Source: Terrihalobacillus insolitus (lineage in GTDB: Bacteria > Bacillota > Bacilli > Bacillales > Amphibacillaceae). Taken from it: DNA of 64,000 nucleotides. Both the position numbers and the translations under genes were made by a program. The stretch lies in assembly GCF_028416575.1 (NCBI RefSeq), contig NZ_JAMQKB010000007.1, forward strand, positions 1-64,000, given 5' to 3'. The notes below the pieces were generated by a model. The model was given only the letters and a program-made list of their open reading frames with translations. It did not search any database and had not been told where the DNA came from. Position 1 is the first letter of the stretch. The number at the start of each line of letters is the position of its first letter. Below, one piece after another: positions 24,826-34,112 of the stretch.

Positions 24826-26166
24826 TTGGCTAAAGAAGTATTTATGCCCAAATTAAGTAGTACGATGCAAGTGGGAACCTTACTTCAGTGGTTTAAAGAA
24901 GAAGGAGATCAGGTCGAAGTAGGGGATCCTCTTTTTGAAATAATGACAGATAAAATCAATATCGAGGTTGAAGCGTACGAAGAGGGTGTCCTGCTCAAGC
25001 GCTATTTCGGGGAAGATGATGAAGTTCCTGTTAATCATGTTATTGGTTTTATTGGAACAGAAGGAGAAGATGTACCAGATTCTCCACAGGGTGAGTCTGG
25101 AGCGGATGGTGTAACGGAAGATGAAGCTAGTTCACCGAATGAGGTCGAAGAACAAGCTCAGCAGACAGAAGCTGTCAGTGAAAAAAAAGTACGGGAGTCA
25201 GATGAAAAGGTTCGTGCCACTCCAGCTGCAAGAAAGTTAGCGGAAAAAGAAGGTATTAGTCTGTTTGATGTTGTTGGCTCTGGTCCAAATGGCAGAGTCC
25301 ATGTAGAAGATGTAAATGACTATTTACAATCCGCACCAAAAGCTACTCCATTAGCGAAAAAAGTTGCCAATGACAAAGAAGTCGATTTATCAACGGTAAC
25401 TGGCACTGGTGCTAATGGTAAAATTTACCGTACCGATGTCGAAGGTGATCTAGTAGCTCCAGCAGTGGAAGAAGTAGATAGTGATCGAGTGAAACTAGAT
25501 GGTGTTGGCAAAGTAGTTGCGAAGCGAATGGTGGAAAGCGCCTTTACGGCGCCGCATGTGACCATTACTAGTGAAATCGATATGTCTGAGGTTATCTCCA
25601 TGCGTAAGCAATTACTAGATAAAATTGAAAAACAAAATGGTTATCGCTTATCCTATACTGAAATCATCATGAAGGCGGTAGCGCACACACTGAAGAAGCA
25701 CCAGATTGTTAATGCTTCCCTTCAAGGTGATGAAATCGTTATGCATAAGGATATCAATATCGGATTAGCGGTAGCGGTAGGCAATGGACTACTTGTACCA
25801 GTAGTTAAAAATGTAGATCGAAAAGGTTTAGCGAGCTTGACGGAAGAATGTAAAACATTAGGAAGAGAAGCTAGAGATAATAAGTTGAAACCTAGCTCTA
25901 TGTCAGGTGGTACGTTTACGATTAGTAACTTAGGGATGTATGCAGTTGACACGTTTACTCCTATTATAAACCAACCGGAGTCGGCTATTTTGGGAGTTGG
26001 AAGAATTAATGAGAAGCCATCCGGTGTTAACGGTGAGATTAAGTTAAGGCCAATGATGACACTAAGCTTATCATTCGATCACCGTATTATTAATGGTGCA
26101 CCAGCTGCGGCATTTTTAACTGATTTGAAGTCCGTTCTTGAACAGCCATTTGAATTATTAGTATGA
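24826..26166 (+). CDS. acoC: Dihydrolipoamide acyltransferase (E2) with two E3/E1-binding domains
   Basis: The 446-residue E2 core has a lipoyl domain (residues ~1-77, lipoylated Lys at 43 in MTDKINIEVEA). Two peripheral-subunit-binding domains follow, at about 127-163 (ATPAARKLAEKEG...GPNGRVHVEDV) and 172-208 (ATPLAKKVANDKE...GANGKIYRTDV). The catalytic domain covers ~220-446. Most E2 proteins of this kind carry a single binding domain, so the duplication is unusual. The active-site motif is H-R-I-I-N-G (His419, Asn423) where the family consensus has Asp. The start is a TTG 18 bases after E1beta. Confidence 0.9.
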   Translation: MAKEVFMPKLSSTMQVGTLLQWFKEEGDQVEVGDPLFEIMTDKINIEVEAYEEGVLLKRYFGEDDEVPVNHVIGFIGTEGEDVPDSPQGESGADGVTEDEASSPNEVEEQAQQTEAVSEKKVRESDEKVRATPAARKLAEKEGISLFDVVGSGPNGRVHVEDVNDYLQSAPKATPLAKKVANDKEVDLSTVTGTGANGKIYRTDVEGDLVAPAVEEVDSDRVKLDGVGKVVAKRMVESAFTAPHVTITSEIDMSEVISMRKQLLDKIEKQNGYRLSYTEIIMKAVAHTLKKHQIVNASLQGDEIVMHKDINIGLAVAVGNGLLVPVVKNVDRKGLASLTEECKTLGREARDNKLKPSSMSGGTFTISNLGMYAVDTFTPIINQPESAILGVGRINEKPSGVNGEIKLRPMMTLSLSFDHRIINGAPAAAFLTDLKSVLEQPFELLV

Positions 26167-26179
26167 GGGGTAGATAATC

Positions 26180-27562
26180 TTGAAAAAATATGAAGTAGTC
26201 GTAATTGGTGGCGGCCCTGGTGGGTATGTCGCTGCGATTAGAGCCGCAAAGTTAGGGAAAAAAGTAGCCTTGGTCGAAGCTGATTATCTAGGTGGTACTT
26301 GCTTAAATCGTGGGTGTATACCTTCAAAAACGTTACTAAGGCATGCCGAGGTTATTGAGAATATAGAAAAAGCAAAGGTTTGGGGGATTGAAACGGGGCC
26401 GATAACATTTTCTTTATCGAAAATGTTAAAGCGGAAAGATCAAGTTATTAAACAGTTGCGAACAGGGATTGGCTTTTTGTTAAAACAAGGTAAAATTGAC
26501 GTGTATGAAGGTCTTGGTGAGGTTCAATCGAACCAGGAAATTACCATACAGCTGAAGGATAAACAAGAAACGATTTATGGAGAGAAGATTATTCTTGCGA
26601 CGGGTTCCACTCCGGTGGTACCACCAATTGATGGAATAGAAGAAACGTACTACTATACGAGTGATACCGTGTTTGATTTGGAAGAAATTCCAAAATCAAT
26701 TGTTATTATAGGTGGAGGGATCATTGGGGTTGAATTTGCTTGTATCTTCTCAAGTTTAAATGTAGACGTAACGATTGTAGAGATGGCGGATCGTATTACA
26801 TCTACGGAAGATCCAGAAGCGTCTAAAGCTCTTAAAAAATCATTAGAAACAAAAGGTGTTAAGATTTTAACAAATACAAAGGTAATCAATCTTGGACAAG
26901 TGGATGAGAACAAGCAGGTTCACATTGAAAAGTCAAATGGCAATACGGAAGTGATTGAAAAAGATGCTATATTATTATCTGTCGGTCGTAAGCCGAACCT
27001 AACTGCTGCCAAAAAGTTACCCTTAGAAATGGACGGTCCATTTATAAGGGTAAATGAAAAGATGCAAACGAATACACCATCAATTTATGCTGTAGGAGAT
27101 GTAATTGGCGGTTTTCAACTAGCTCATGTTGCCAGTGCAGAAGGGCTTGTTGCGGCAGCTAACGCTAGTGGTGGAAATGAAACCGTCAATTATAAAGTCG
27201 TTCCTCGTTGTGTCTACACAAACCCAGAAATTGCAAGTGTTGGGTTAACTGAGGAAGAAGTGAAGGCTAAAGGCATCAAATACAAGGCAGTAAGAGTTGA
27301 TCATCATAGTAATGGTAAAGCATTAGCACTTGATGAAAAAGAAGGCTTTGTAAAGCTGCTTGCAGATGAAAAATATGGTGAGATCCTTGGTGTAACCATG
27401 GTTGGCCCACACGTCACGGAGATGATTACGGAACCTTCCGCCTTTATCCATTTGGAAGGAACTGTGGATGAGCTCGCCACCATGATTCATCCACATCCAT
27501 CTGTTTCGGAATCTCTATTTGAGGCAGCAACATCGTGGTTAGGAAAAGGGGTACACTCTTGA
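26180..27562 (+). CDS. acoL: Dihydrolipoyl dehydrogenase (E3)
   Basis: This 460-residue flavoprotein reoxidises the lipoyl arm of the complex with NAD+. The FAD-binding GGGPGGYVAAIRAA starts near residue 10. The redox pair Cys41/Cys46 is in GGTCLNRGCIPSK. The NAD-binding IIGGGIIGVEFA lies near 177, and the C-terminal dimer-interface motif is MIHPHPSVSE with the catalytic His and Glu. It starts with TTG after GAGGGG, 13 bases after E2, and is the last gene of the operon. I see no strong terminator behind it. Confidence 0.93.
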   Translation: MKKYEVVVIGGGPGGYVAAIRAAKLGKKVALVEADYLGGTCLNRGCIPSKTLLRHAEVIENIEKAKVWGIETGPITFSLSKMLKRKDQVIKQLRTGIGFLLKQGKIDVYEGLGEVQSNQEITIQLKDKQETIYGEKIILATGSTPVVPPIDGIEETYYYTSDTVFDLEEIPKSIVIIGGGIIGVEFACIFSSLNVDVTIVEMADRITSTEDPEASKALKKSLETKGVKILTNTKVINLGQVDENKQVHIEKSNGNTEVIEKDAILLSVGRKPNLTAAKKLPLEMDGPFIRVNEKMQTNTPSIYAVGDVIGGFQLAHVASAEGLVAAANASGGNETVNYKVVPRCVYTNPEIASVGLTEEEVKAKGIKYKAVRVDHHSNGKALALDEKEGFVKLLADEKYGEILGVTMVGPHVTEMITEPSAFIHLEGTVDELATMIHPHPSVSESLFEAATSWLGKGVHS

Positions 27563-27938
27563 TAGGGTTTTATCATACCATTTAATGTTGTGAGGATTGA
27601 ATAGACTGTATTCACACTAAAAAAATAAATGAATAAAATAAATATTATTTAACCTTAGTAATTAGCATCCAATGGGCGTTGGACAATTTAACAAAAACAA
27701 AGTTTAGTGAAAATAGGACAACATAAAACTTTCGCTTCGCTTTATGGGTGACTTTTCTTACGCATGCCAGCAGTATTGTTGTAAGCCACAGTAGTTCAAG
27801 TTCAAGGGTAATTATTATGTTAGGTCTTATTAAAATTAAAATTTTATAGATAATGAATATTGTGGGATATTCTATATGTGTTTGTATTATAATAAATGTA
27901 AATAATTATAATTAATTATATGACTAGGGGGAAGCTTT
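27563..27938. other. Gene-free stretch downstream of the acetoin-type operon
   Basis: I see no supported gene. The sequence is AT-rich, with a possible promoter for the next gene near 27890 (TATTATAATAAATG). Confidence 0.4.
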
Positions 27939-28265
27939 GTGAAACAAACATATCTGGAATCTGAATTGTTTTGTATTCACTGTCTAGATGAAACAGTCCA
28001 TAAAATTACTTATATTAATGATCAAATAACGAAGGTTGAATGTGAAGAATGCCACAGTGTACTTGAACTTAGAGTCGATTTAATGAAGGAGTTCTTTAGA
28101 GAATCTTATAATAGAATTGCAACCAAACCTTCTCGAATTACCAAAGAATACAAAGAAGATCTAAGTCATTTTCTACTTAAATTACCCATTCGTATCATGA
28201 CTAAACCGTATAGAGTTGCAAAGGATATTAATGGAGTGCGGAATATCATAAGAGATTATAAGTAG
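27939..28265 (+). CDS. 'bh protein'-type small zinc-ribbon protein
   Basis: This 108-residue protein has two Cys pairs (FCIHCLDE and VECEECHS, near residues 12-15 and 35-38) that look like a zinc ribbon. A basic C-terminal half follows (TKPYRVAKDI). Proteins of this kind are annotated as 'bh protein' in many Bacillus genomes and have no assigned function. The GTG start follows AGGGGG. Confidence 0.65.
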   Translation: MKQTYLESELFCIHCLDETVHKITYINDQITKVECEECHSVLELRVDLMKEFFRESYNRIATKPSRITKEYKEDLSHFLLKLPIRIMTKPYRVAKDINGVRNIIRDYK

Positions 28266-28785
28266 ATATGTACGATTGGTAGTTGTGATTTTAGAACGAA
28301 CACCAGATTAATAAGCTCTTGATTTAAATTATCAACAACTTTATTAGAAATGGTTGAGTAATTATCCCACCCAGTTAAATAATGGTCATGTAATTTTGAA
28401 AAAAAGGCTACATCCTAATCGCGGGAAGTGGCCTTTTGTGTGTTGTGGCGAGAGCGAACCAATCGCTGAAAGTCCCCAACACGAAGTAGTGGCAAATTGT
28501 ATAACGCTAGTACATGTAAGAGCGACAATCATGTTTGCAAAGTGGAGTCGGACAAACTGTTCTAACTAAGAACAAGTTAAATCGCACAAGTCTGCTCAAT
28601 AACCAGAAAGAAGACTAAAGTAAGTGCTGTGAAAAAACAGGTATTTCTTTAGCTAATGTATTGCTGAATTATGGTTAGAAGTGTGATTTAAAAGTAAGAC
28701 AATTTTAAGTATAAAGTTCTTATTTGAAAGCGGATACATTATTGTTGTAACGATGGTAAAATGGAAGAGTAAGGAGGAGCTCCTA
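28266..28785. other. Intergenic region with possible structured RNA and a cre site
   Basis: I see no convincing gene. GTGTTGTGG (28439-28447) can pair with CCCCAACAC (28475-28483), enclosing a second helix GAGCGA/TCGCT. Sequence around it (TGAAAGTCCC, AGTAGTGGCAAA) faintly recalls group II intron domain I, but I cannot establish that. A cre site lies at 28725-28738. Confidence 0.35.
28725..28738 (+). promoter_or_regulatory. cre site (CcpA operator) for the galactitol-type PTS operon
   Basis: TGAAAGCGGATACA matches the cre consensus TGNAANCGNWNNCA at every fixed position. It lies 47 bases upstream of the regulator's start, where CcpA would repress transcription when glucose is present. Confidence 0.7.
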
Positions 28786-30861
28786 ATGTATCTTGATAAG
28801 AGAAGTAAAAGCATTTTGGAAGACCTGATCAGTTATCCAAATATGTCTAGTAAAGAGATGGAGAGCCAATTCGGACTTACTAGAAGGCAAATTAAATATA
28901 GTGTCGAAAAGATAAATAGCTGGCTAGAGGACAACAACTATCCATCGATAAAGAGGCTGAAGAATGGAAAATTCATTATTCACCCGGCGTTGGCTGAATT
29001 GCGTGCTAATGACGGACTAAGAGTTGCAGAAAATTACATTCCGTCGGAGGAAGAGAGGGTTTTATTAATCCTTTTCATCCTACTAGCTCAAGATGATTTG
29101 TCGTTAATCCATTTTACACAGGCTCTTAAGGTTAGTAATGTAACTGTTCTAAGTGATATGAAACAAGCGCAGCAAAGGGTGAAGCAGTTTGGTTTAGAGT
29201 TTATCTATTCACGTACGGAAGGATATCAATTAGTTGGTGAAGAGTGGAGTCAAAGAAACCTTTTGTATTACATTCTACATGAGTTAAGTGAAAGGTATGG
29301 CGGTCTTGCTTTGATTCAAGACTTTGCCACTTTAGATGAAGAAAAACTTAATTTTATTTTCCAGCAGCTAGAAAAGATTGAGGAATTCCTTGGGATTAAG
29401 TTTGCTGATGAAAAAATGCAACTCTTACCATACTGTATTGGAATTATTTTAGAACGGGTAAGCCGAGGAAACATTATCACCTTTGATTTTCAAATTCAAT
29501 ACAAAGAACTATCAGATACAAAAGAATATGAAGCAACTGAACATCTTATTAAGTATGAGAGGAGCTTGCCTGAGGTTGAAAGGCTATATATTACGTTACA
29601 GCTTTTGTCTACAAATATATTTTCAGGAGAGGTACTATCTGGAGATGGCTTAAAGAATGCCTTATTGGAGACACTTCATTTATTTGAAAAAAATGCATTC
29701 ATAGAATTGAGAAATAAAGATTATTTAATGAAGAGGTTAATGCTTCATTTAAAGCCTGCTTATTATCGAATTAAATATAATCTAACTACTTTTCATGAAA
29801 CGGTAGTTCAACTAGACAAAGCGTATGTGGAGCTTTATCACATTGTTGGCAAGTCTTTAAAGCCGCTTGAGACGTACATAGATAGTAAGATTCCGACAAA
29901 TGAAAGGTTGTACATGACGTTATTTATTGGTGGTCACTTAATTGAGACAAAACAGACCCTTGCTGAACGTAAAAAAGCGGTTGTGATTTGTCGCAATGGT
30001 GTAACCCTCTCCAAATTACTAAGAAACTCCTTAACCGAATTATTTCCGGAATTATACTTCTATGAAACTATGTCAGTTAGAGAATTTAATGAGAAGAAAC
30101 CTCATGATGTAGAGTTAGTTTTTTCACCGGAACCAATAAAGTCAAATGTTACTGTCTTTATTATTAATGGATTTTTAACTGAAAAAGATAAGATTCAATT
30201 AAGGCAAAGAGTAATGAAGAGGTTATATGGATTTAAAAGCGAAGCCTTTGATATAGAACGAATGATACGTATTATTGAAAAATCTGCTGACATTCACTCA
30301 AGAAAAAATTTGATAGCTGATATCCAAGAATTTTTTAATCCGATAAAAAGTGAACTTTTTTTAGAAGAACAGCAAGATGGAAATCCAGATTTATATCAGC
30401 TAATAAATGAAGATACCATTCAAATGATTGATTCTGTGCCAGATTGGGAAACTGGAATCCGTCATGCAGCAAAACCATTGCTGGATAATCAATCTATTAC
30501 AACCGAATATGTAGATATAATGATTCATTCTCATGATTTTGAAAATCCGTATATGTTTTTAGGGAAATCAATGGCTATACCGCATGCAAGTCCAGAAAAT
30601 GGTGTGAACAGACTTAGCATGAGTTTACTAATTGTTAAAAATGGTGTGTTGTTTTCGAAAGATTTGAATATTCACTTCATCGTTGTTATTGCACCTACAG
30701 ATGCTAGTCAGCATGTAAAGGCAATCTACCAGCTTAGTAAGCTTGCAGAAAATGGTGAAATGTTACAGAAACTTCTTGATGCAAATAGTAATAGTTCAAT
30801 TGTGGAGACCCTAGAAGACATAGAATTAGTCAATTATGCAAAAAAGAAGGAGGGGTCTTAA
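28786..30861 (+). CDS. PRD-domain transcriptional activator (BglG/MtlR type) with EIIB- and EIIA-like domains
   Basis: The frame opens at 28753, but AAGGAGG at 28771-28777 fits the ATG at 28786, giving 691 residues. In order it has an N-terminal helix-turn-helix (NMSSKEMESQFGLTRRQIKYSV) and a second DNA-binding helix region. Two PRD domains follow (~residues 190-385). An EIIB-like domain carries a Cys in VVICRNGVTLSKLL (near 405), and a C-terminal EIIA-like domain carries a His in MAIPHASPENG (near 600). Such proteins are switched by PTS phosphorylation. The stop overlaps the next gene's start (TAATG), so it is cotranscribed with the PTS genes it probably controls. Confidence 0.88.
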   Translation: MYLDKRSKSILEDLISYPNMSSKEMESQFGLTRRQIKYSVEKINSWLEDNNYPSIKRLKNGKFIIHPALAELRANDGLRVAENYIPSEEERVLLILFILLAQDDLSLIHFTQALKVSNVTVLSDMKQAQQRVKQFGLEFIYSRTEGYQLVGEEWSQRNLLYYILHELSERYGGLALIQDFATLDEEKLNFIFQQLEKIEEFLGIKFADEKMQLLPYCIGIILERVSRGNIITFDFQIQYKELSDTKEYEATEHLIKYERSLPEVERLYITLQLLSTNIFSGEVLSGDGLKNALLETLHLFEKNAFIELRNKDYLMKRLMLHLKPAYYRIKYNLTTFHETVVQLDKAYVELYHIVGKSLKPLETYIDSKIPTNERLYMTLFIGGHLIETKQTLAERKKAVVICRNGVTLSKLLRNSLTELFPELYFYETMSVREFNEKKPHDVELVFSPEPIKSNVTVFIINGFLTEKDKIQLRQRVMKRLYGFKSEAFDIERMIRIIEKSADIHSRKNLIADIQEFFNPIKSELFLEEQQDGNPDLYQLINEDTIQMIDSVPDWETGIRHAAKPLLDNQSITTEYVDIMIHSHDFENPYMFLGKSMAIPHASPENGVNRLSMSLLIVKNGVLFSKDLNIHFIVVIAPTDASQHVKAIYQLSKLAENGEMLQKLLDANSNSSIVETLEDIELVNYAKKKEGS

Positions 30862-31310
30862 TGAATATAGATGATGAATTGATTATGATTAATCTTGAAG
30901 CTGAATCGAAAGAAAGAGCTTTAAGTGTACTAGGTAGCCGATTGCATGAGGAAGGTTATGTAACGGATGATTTTGTTAAAAGTGTGATGGAAAGAGAACA
31001 GGTATATCCAACTGGTTTGCCAACAAGTCCATATGGATTAGCGATTCCACATACGGATTCAGATAAAGTGATCAAGCCAAAGATTGCATTTGCTACATTA
31101 AAAGAACCGATTAAATTTTCATCGATGAGCAACATGGAAGAGGAAGTAGATGTGAAAATAATCTTCATGTTAGCTCTGAAAAATCCACATGAACAACTTG
31201 AGATTCTTCAAAAATTAACTGGGATCTTTCAAGATAGTGACGCTGTTACAAGGATTGCTAATGTAGAAACTTCTGAGGAATTCCATCAATTACTAGGTTC
31301 ATTTGTTTAA
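30861..31310 (+). CDS. gatA: PTS EIIA component, fructose/mannitol/galactitol family
   Basis: This 149-residue protein carries the EIIA type-2 phosphorylation site His in YGLAIPHTDSDKV (near residue 62), with the family framing REQVYPTGLPTSP and IIFMLALKNPHEQLEILQKL. It overlaps the regulator by one base and precedes EIIC and EIIB. The order A, C, B and the EIIC type point to the galactitol class. The substrate itself is not proved. Confidence 0.88.
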   Translation: MNIDDELIMINLEAESKERALSVLGSRLHEEGYVTDDFVKSVMEREQVYPTGLPTSPYGLAIPHTDSDKVIKPKIAFATLKEPIKFSSMSNMEEEVDVKIIFMLALKNPHEQLEILQKLTGIFQDSDAVTRIANVETSEEFHQLLGSFV

Positions 31311-31364
31311 GAAAAGGTGGTAATGATTTAACCATATAAATTAAGCTAAGAGGAGGATGGCGTA

Positions 31365-32720
31365 ATGAGTGTTATACAGTGGTTTGTTGACTTAGGTGCA
31401 AGTGTTATGTTGCCAATCATTATTTTCGTTTTTGCGTTGGTATTAGGAACAAAAGTTGGTAAGGCTTTTCGTGCGGGTTTAACGGTTGGTATTGGTTTTA
31501 TTGGAATCAATTTAGTCATTGGATTATTAGGGGATAGTTTAGGGCCAGCCGCCCAAGCAATGGTAGAAAATTTTGGTGTGGAACTTAGCATCATTGACGT
31601 AGGGTGGCCGGCAGCAGCAGCAATTTCCTACGGTACTGCATTGGGAAGTTTAGCAATCCCAATAGGTATTGGTTTAAACGTAGTATTGCTTGCTTTAGGT
31701 CTCATGCGCACCCTTAATGTTGACGTTTGGAACTATTGGCACGCCGCATTCACTGGTGCACTAGTGTATGCCTTAACTGGTAACTTTGCAATTGGTATTG
31801 CGACAATTGTTGTTCACTTAATGCTATTATTCTTACTTGCTGACATAATGCAAAAGGATATTGAAAAATTCTATGGTTTTAAGAATATCACCTTCCCACA
31901 TGGTACATCAGCACCTTCGTATATCGTAGCTAAACCATTAAATTGGTTGTTTGATAGGATACCAGTATTCAACAAACTAGAAGCAAACCCAGATACTATC
32001 CAAAAACGCTTGGGGATATTTGGAGATTCAACTGTAATGGGTGTTCTGATTGGTCTAATCATTGGTATATTAGCTGGTTATGATGTTAAAGGAGTATTAA
32101 ACTTAGCAGTTCAAACAGGGGCAGTTCTGTTACTTCTTCCTCGTATGGTATCCTTACTTATGGAAGGGCTTTTACCGATTTCTGAGGCTGCTGGTAACTT
32201 TGTTAAGAAACGTTTTCCAGGAAGAGATTTCTATATCGGTATGGATAGTGCATTAGCAATAGGACACCCTGCTGTACTGTCAGCATCCTTATTAATTGTG
32301 CCGATCACTCTATTCTTGGCTGTTGTTCTTCCAGGAAATAGGGTATTACCTTTTGCTGACTTAGCAACTATTCCGTTTATCATAGCATTAATGGTTCCGG
32401 TATTTAGAGGCAATATCATTCGTACAATTGTTGGTGGCTCCTTATACATTGGTGTCGGTTTATATATTGCAACGTGGGTTGCTCCACTATTAACTAGTAC
32501 TGCTGCATCTGCAAACTTCGATATGGGCAATAATGCTAGTATCTCTGCATTAGTAGATGGTGCCGTTTGGACAACATTCCTATTCGTTTGGTTACCGAAG
32601 ATTTTCAACTGGTTTAGTATCGCGCTAATTGGAGTTGTCGTACTGGGATTAATGATTTATGTAAATAAATTCAAACCCCAAAAAGTAATTGAAGAGTCTG
32701 AAGGTCAAAAGGCAATTTAA
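31365..32720 (+). CDS. gatC: PTS galactitol-type transporter, EIIC component
   Basis: This 451-residue membrane protein is typical of GatC/SgcC-type EIIC: ASVMLPIIIFVFALVLG, FRAGLTVGIGFIGINLVIGLL, GWPAAAAISYGTALGSLAIPIGIGLNV and the conserved HGTSAPSYIVAKPLNWLFDRIP segment. It has about ten hydrophobic segments. AGAGGAGG precedes the ATG. No tagatose-phosphate pathway gene lies nearby, so galactitol use is uncertain. Related pentitol systems exist in this family. Confidence 0.9.
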   Translation: MSVIQWFVDLGASVMLPIIIFVFALVLGTKVGKAFRAGLTVGIGFIGINLVIGLLGDSLGPAAQAMVENFGVELSIIDVGWPAAAAISYGTALGSLAIPIGIGLNVVLLALGLMRTLNVDVWNYWHAAFTGALVYALTGNFAIGIATIVVHLMLLFLLADIMQKDIEKFYGFKNITFPHGTSAPSYIVAKPLNWLFDRIPVFNKLEANPDTIQKRLGIFGDSTVMGVLIGLIIGILAGYDVKGVLNLAVQTGAVLLLLPRMVSLLMEGLLPISEAAGNFVKKRFPGRDFYIGMDSALAIGHPAVLSASLLIVPITLFLAVVLPGNRVLPFADLATIPFIIALMVPVFRGNIIRTIVGGSLYIGVGLYIATWVAPLLTSTAASANFDMGNNASISALVDGAVWTTFLFVWLPKIFNWFSIALIGVVVLGLMIYVNKFKPQKVIEESEGQKAI

Positions 32721-32747
32721 TTTAAAATTATACAAGGGGGAAACAGC

Positions 32748-33032
32748 ATGAAGAAACTATTAATCATGTGTGGAACAGGTGTGGCAACTTCTACAGTTGT
32801 TACGGGAAAAGTAAAGGAATGGTTGGAAAAAGAGGGATTAAAAGATAAAGTTAATCTTTATCAATCAAAAGTAGCTGATGAGATTAATAGAATTCATGAT
32901 TATGACATAGTGGTTTCCACTACCATCGTTCCTGAACATATTAAAGACCACGTTATTGATGGATTACCTTTGTTAACTGGAATGGGAATAGATGAGATGT
33001 ACGAAAAGATAAAGAAAAGAATTAAAAATTAA
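32748..33032 (+). CDS. gatB: PTS galactitol-type transporter, EIIB component
   Basis: This 94-residue protein has the phosphorylated Cys in the P-loop LLIMCGTGVATSTVV (near residue 8), as in GatB. It follows EIIC by 27 bases and ends the operon at a strong terminator. AAGGGGG precedes the ATG. Confidence 0.9.
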   Translation: MKKLLIMCGTGVATSTVVTGKVKEWLEKEGLKDKVNLYQSKVADEINRIHDYDIVVSTTIVPEHIKDHVIDGLPLLTGMGIDEMYEKIKKRIKN

Positions 33033-33040
33033 AAAAATTG

Positions 33041-33080
33041 ATAAGGCTATGTCGATTTTACAGACATAAGCCTTATTTTT
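33041..33080 (+). terminator. Terminator of the galactitol-type PTS operon
   Basis: ATAAGGCTATGTC pairs with GACATAAGCCTTAT (one bulged base), followed by TTTTTTATG. Confidence 0.85.
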
Positions 33081-33091
33081 TATGTCTAAAC

Positions 33092-33301
33092 TTAAAGAGG
33101 ATGTTCAAAAAGTCACCAAATGATAAGCGGCGCATCTCGAACCCGTACGATGTGGGTCATACAGGCGTTGACACAGGACGATTCCTTAAATGGCTTGTTT
33201 TTCCATTTCTCACGTATTAAAAGCATACGCTGCGATACTCAAAACTGCGTCGCCTCGACCTGCTTGCTTCTGATTTGTCGATTTTTGATAACGCACTTAA
33301 A
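33092..33301 (+). repeat. MITE-like dispersed repeat, copy A
   Basis: It begins TTAAAGAGGATGTTCAAAAA and ends TTTTTGATAACGCACTTAA. Internal landmarks are CCAAATGATAAGCGGCGCATCTC, a GATGTGGGTCAT hairpin, and CTCGACCTGCTTGCTTCT. No protein is encoded. It matches copies at 36444, 41611, 47742 and (inverted) 51085. Confidence 0.75.
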
Positions 33302-33381
33302 GTATAGTGTCCGCAGTCTGGTTCAGTGTCGGTTCAAATGTCAGCGGCAATGACGTGGCTGCCCATTGTTAGACACACACA

Positions 33382-33654
33382 ATGTTTGTTCTTGCGCTTA
33401 TCATTGACAGTGTGGCTTTGTCAGCCATCGTGTTCAGACTTTCTTCTTATGGAATTACGCCTAATAGACTTGCTGTTTCAGGAGTGAACATACTTATTTG
33501 GGCCAATCTAATTTGGATTATGCTCGCCTATATTCGTTTTCTACAAAACAAATCCGGACCTTCAACAATCCAAGATGCCGTTACTAAGTATTTGCCAGTG
33601 TACGGACTTTGGGCAGCTTTCGTTATGTTTACTTTTCCGATAATTTTTAATTAG
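33382..33654 (+). pseudogene. C-terminal fragment of a multi-pass membrane protein (DUF4153-like)
   Basis: The 90-codon frame encodes three hydrophobic segments with the signature YGITPNRLAVSGVNILIWANLIW, which resembles the C-terminal part of large DUF4153-type membrane proteins. There is no ribosome binding site before the ATG, and a MITE-like repeat lies just upstream. It is probably the tail of a gene lost through insertion and deletion. The family call is tentative. Confidence 0.45.
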
Positions 33655-33902
33655 AAAGGCTCTGTTATTGTAACGAAAAGCGAATCTTCTATAACGTATA
33701 AAATCCTTGGAGCCGATTTAATGCAGCTTGTTATACAGAGTTGCATCGTTTCGGCATATTTTCACTACTAAAGTTAATAAGAGGATATTCTATCTAGAAG
33801 ACCTAATATATTGTTGCAATTGGCTTCTTTAAAATATGAGCTGTTTCATGTGCCCGAGAAAGGACTTCATGAAACGTATTTGAGAAGCTAGACTTTCAAA
33901 TT
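33655..33902. other. Gene-free stretch
   Basis: I see no supported feature between the two gene fragments. Confidence 0.3.
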
Positions 33903-34112
33903 TTAAGTTTGAGCTGGGGCAGTAATTTTAAACCATCGGATATTAAACTGATACTGAAACGCCCTCTTTTCAAAAGAGACCCGCCATTCTGATTCTAAAT
34001 CGTTCATCATACGGCTGATACCAGACTGTCTATAGTTTAATGCATCAGCCGCTTTTGTAAAGCTCCCATATTCTACTGCTTTGACAAATGCCGTATAATT
34101 TTGGATATTCAT
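33903..34112 (-). pseudogene. N-terminal fragment of a LysR-family regulator
   Basis: The first 45 codons encode a classic LysR helix-turn-helix (YTAFVKAVEYGSFTKAADALNY...SGISRMMNDLE). The sequence then departs from the family (EKRAFQYQFNIRW) and stops after 69 residues. LysR proteins have about 290-300 residues, so the effector domain is gone. A ribosome-binding-like GGGGCT precedes the start. It is a remnant among other gene fragments. Confidence 0.7.

Noticed and set aside
28354-28569. 71-codon plus-strand reading frame
   Set aside because: It lacks a ribosome binding site and protein-like pattern, and covers a possible RNA structure.
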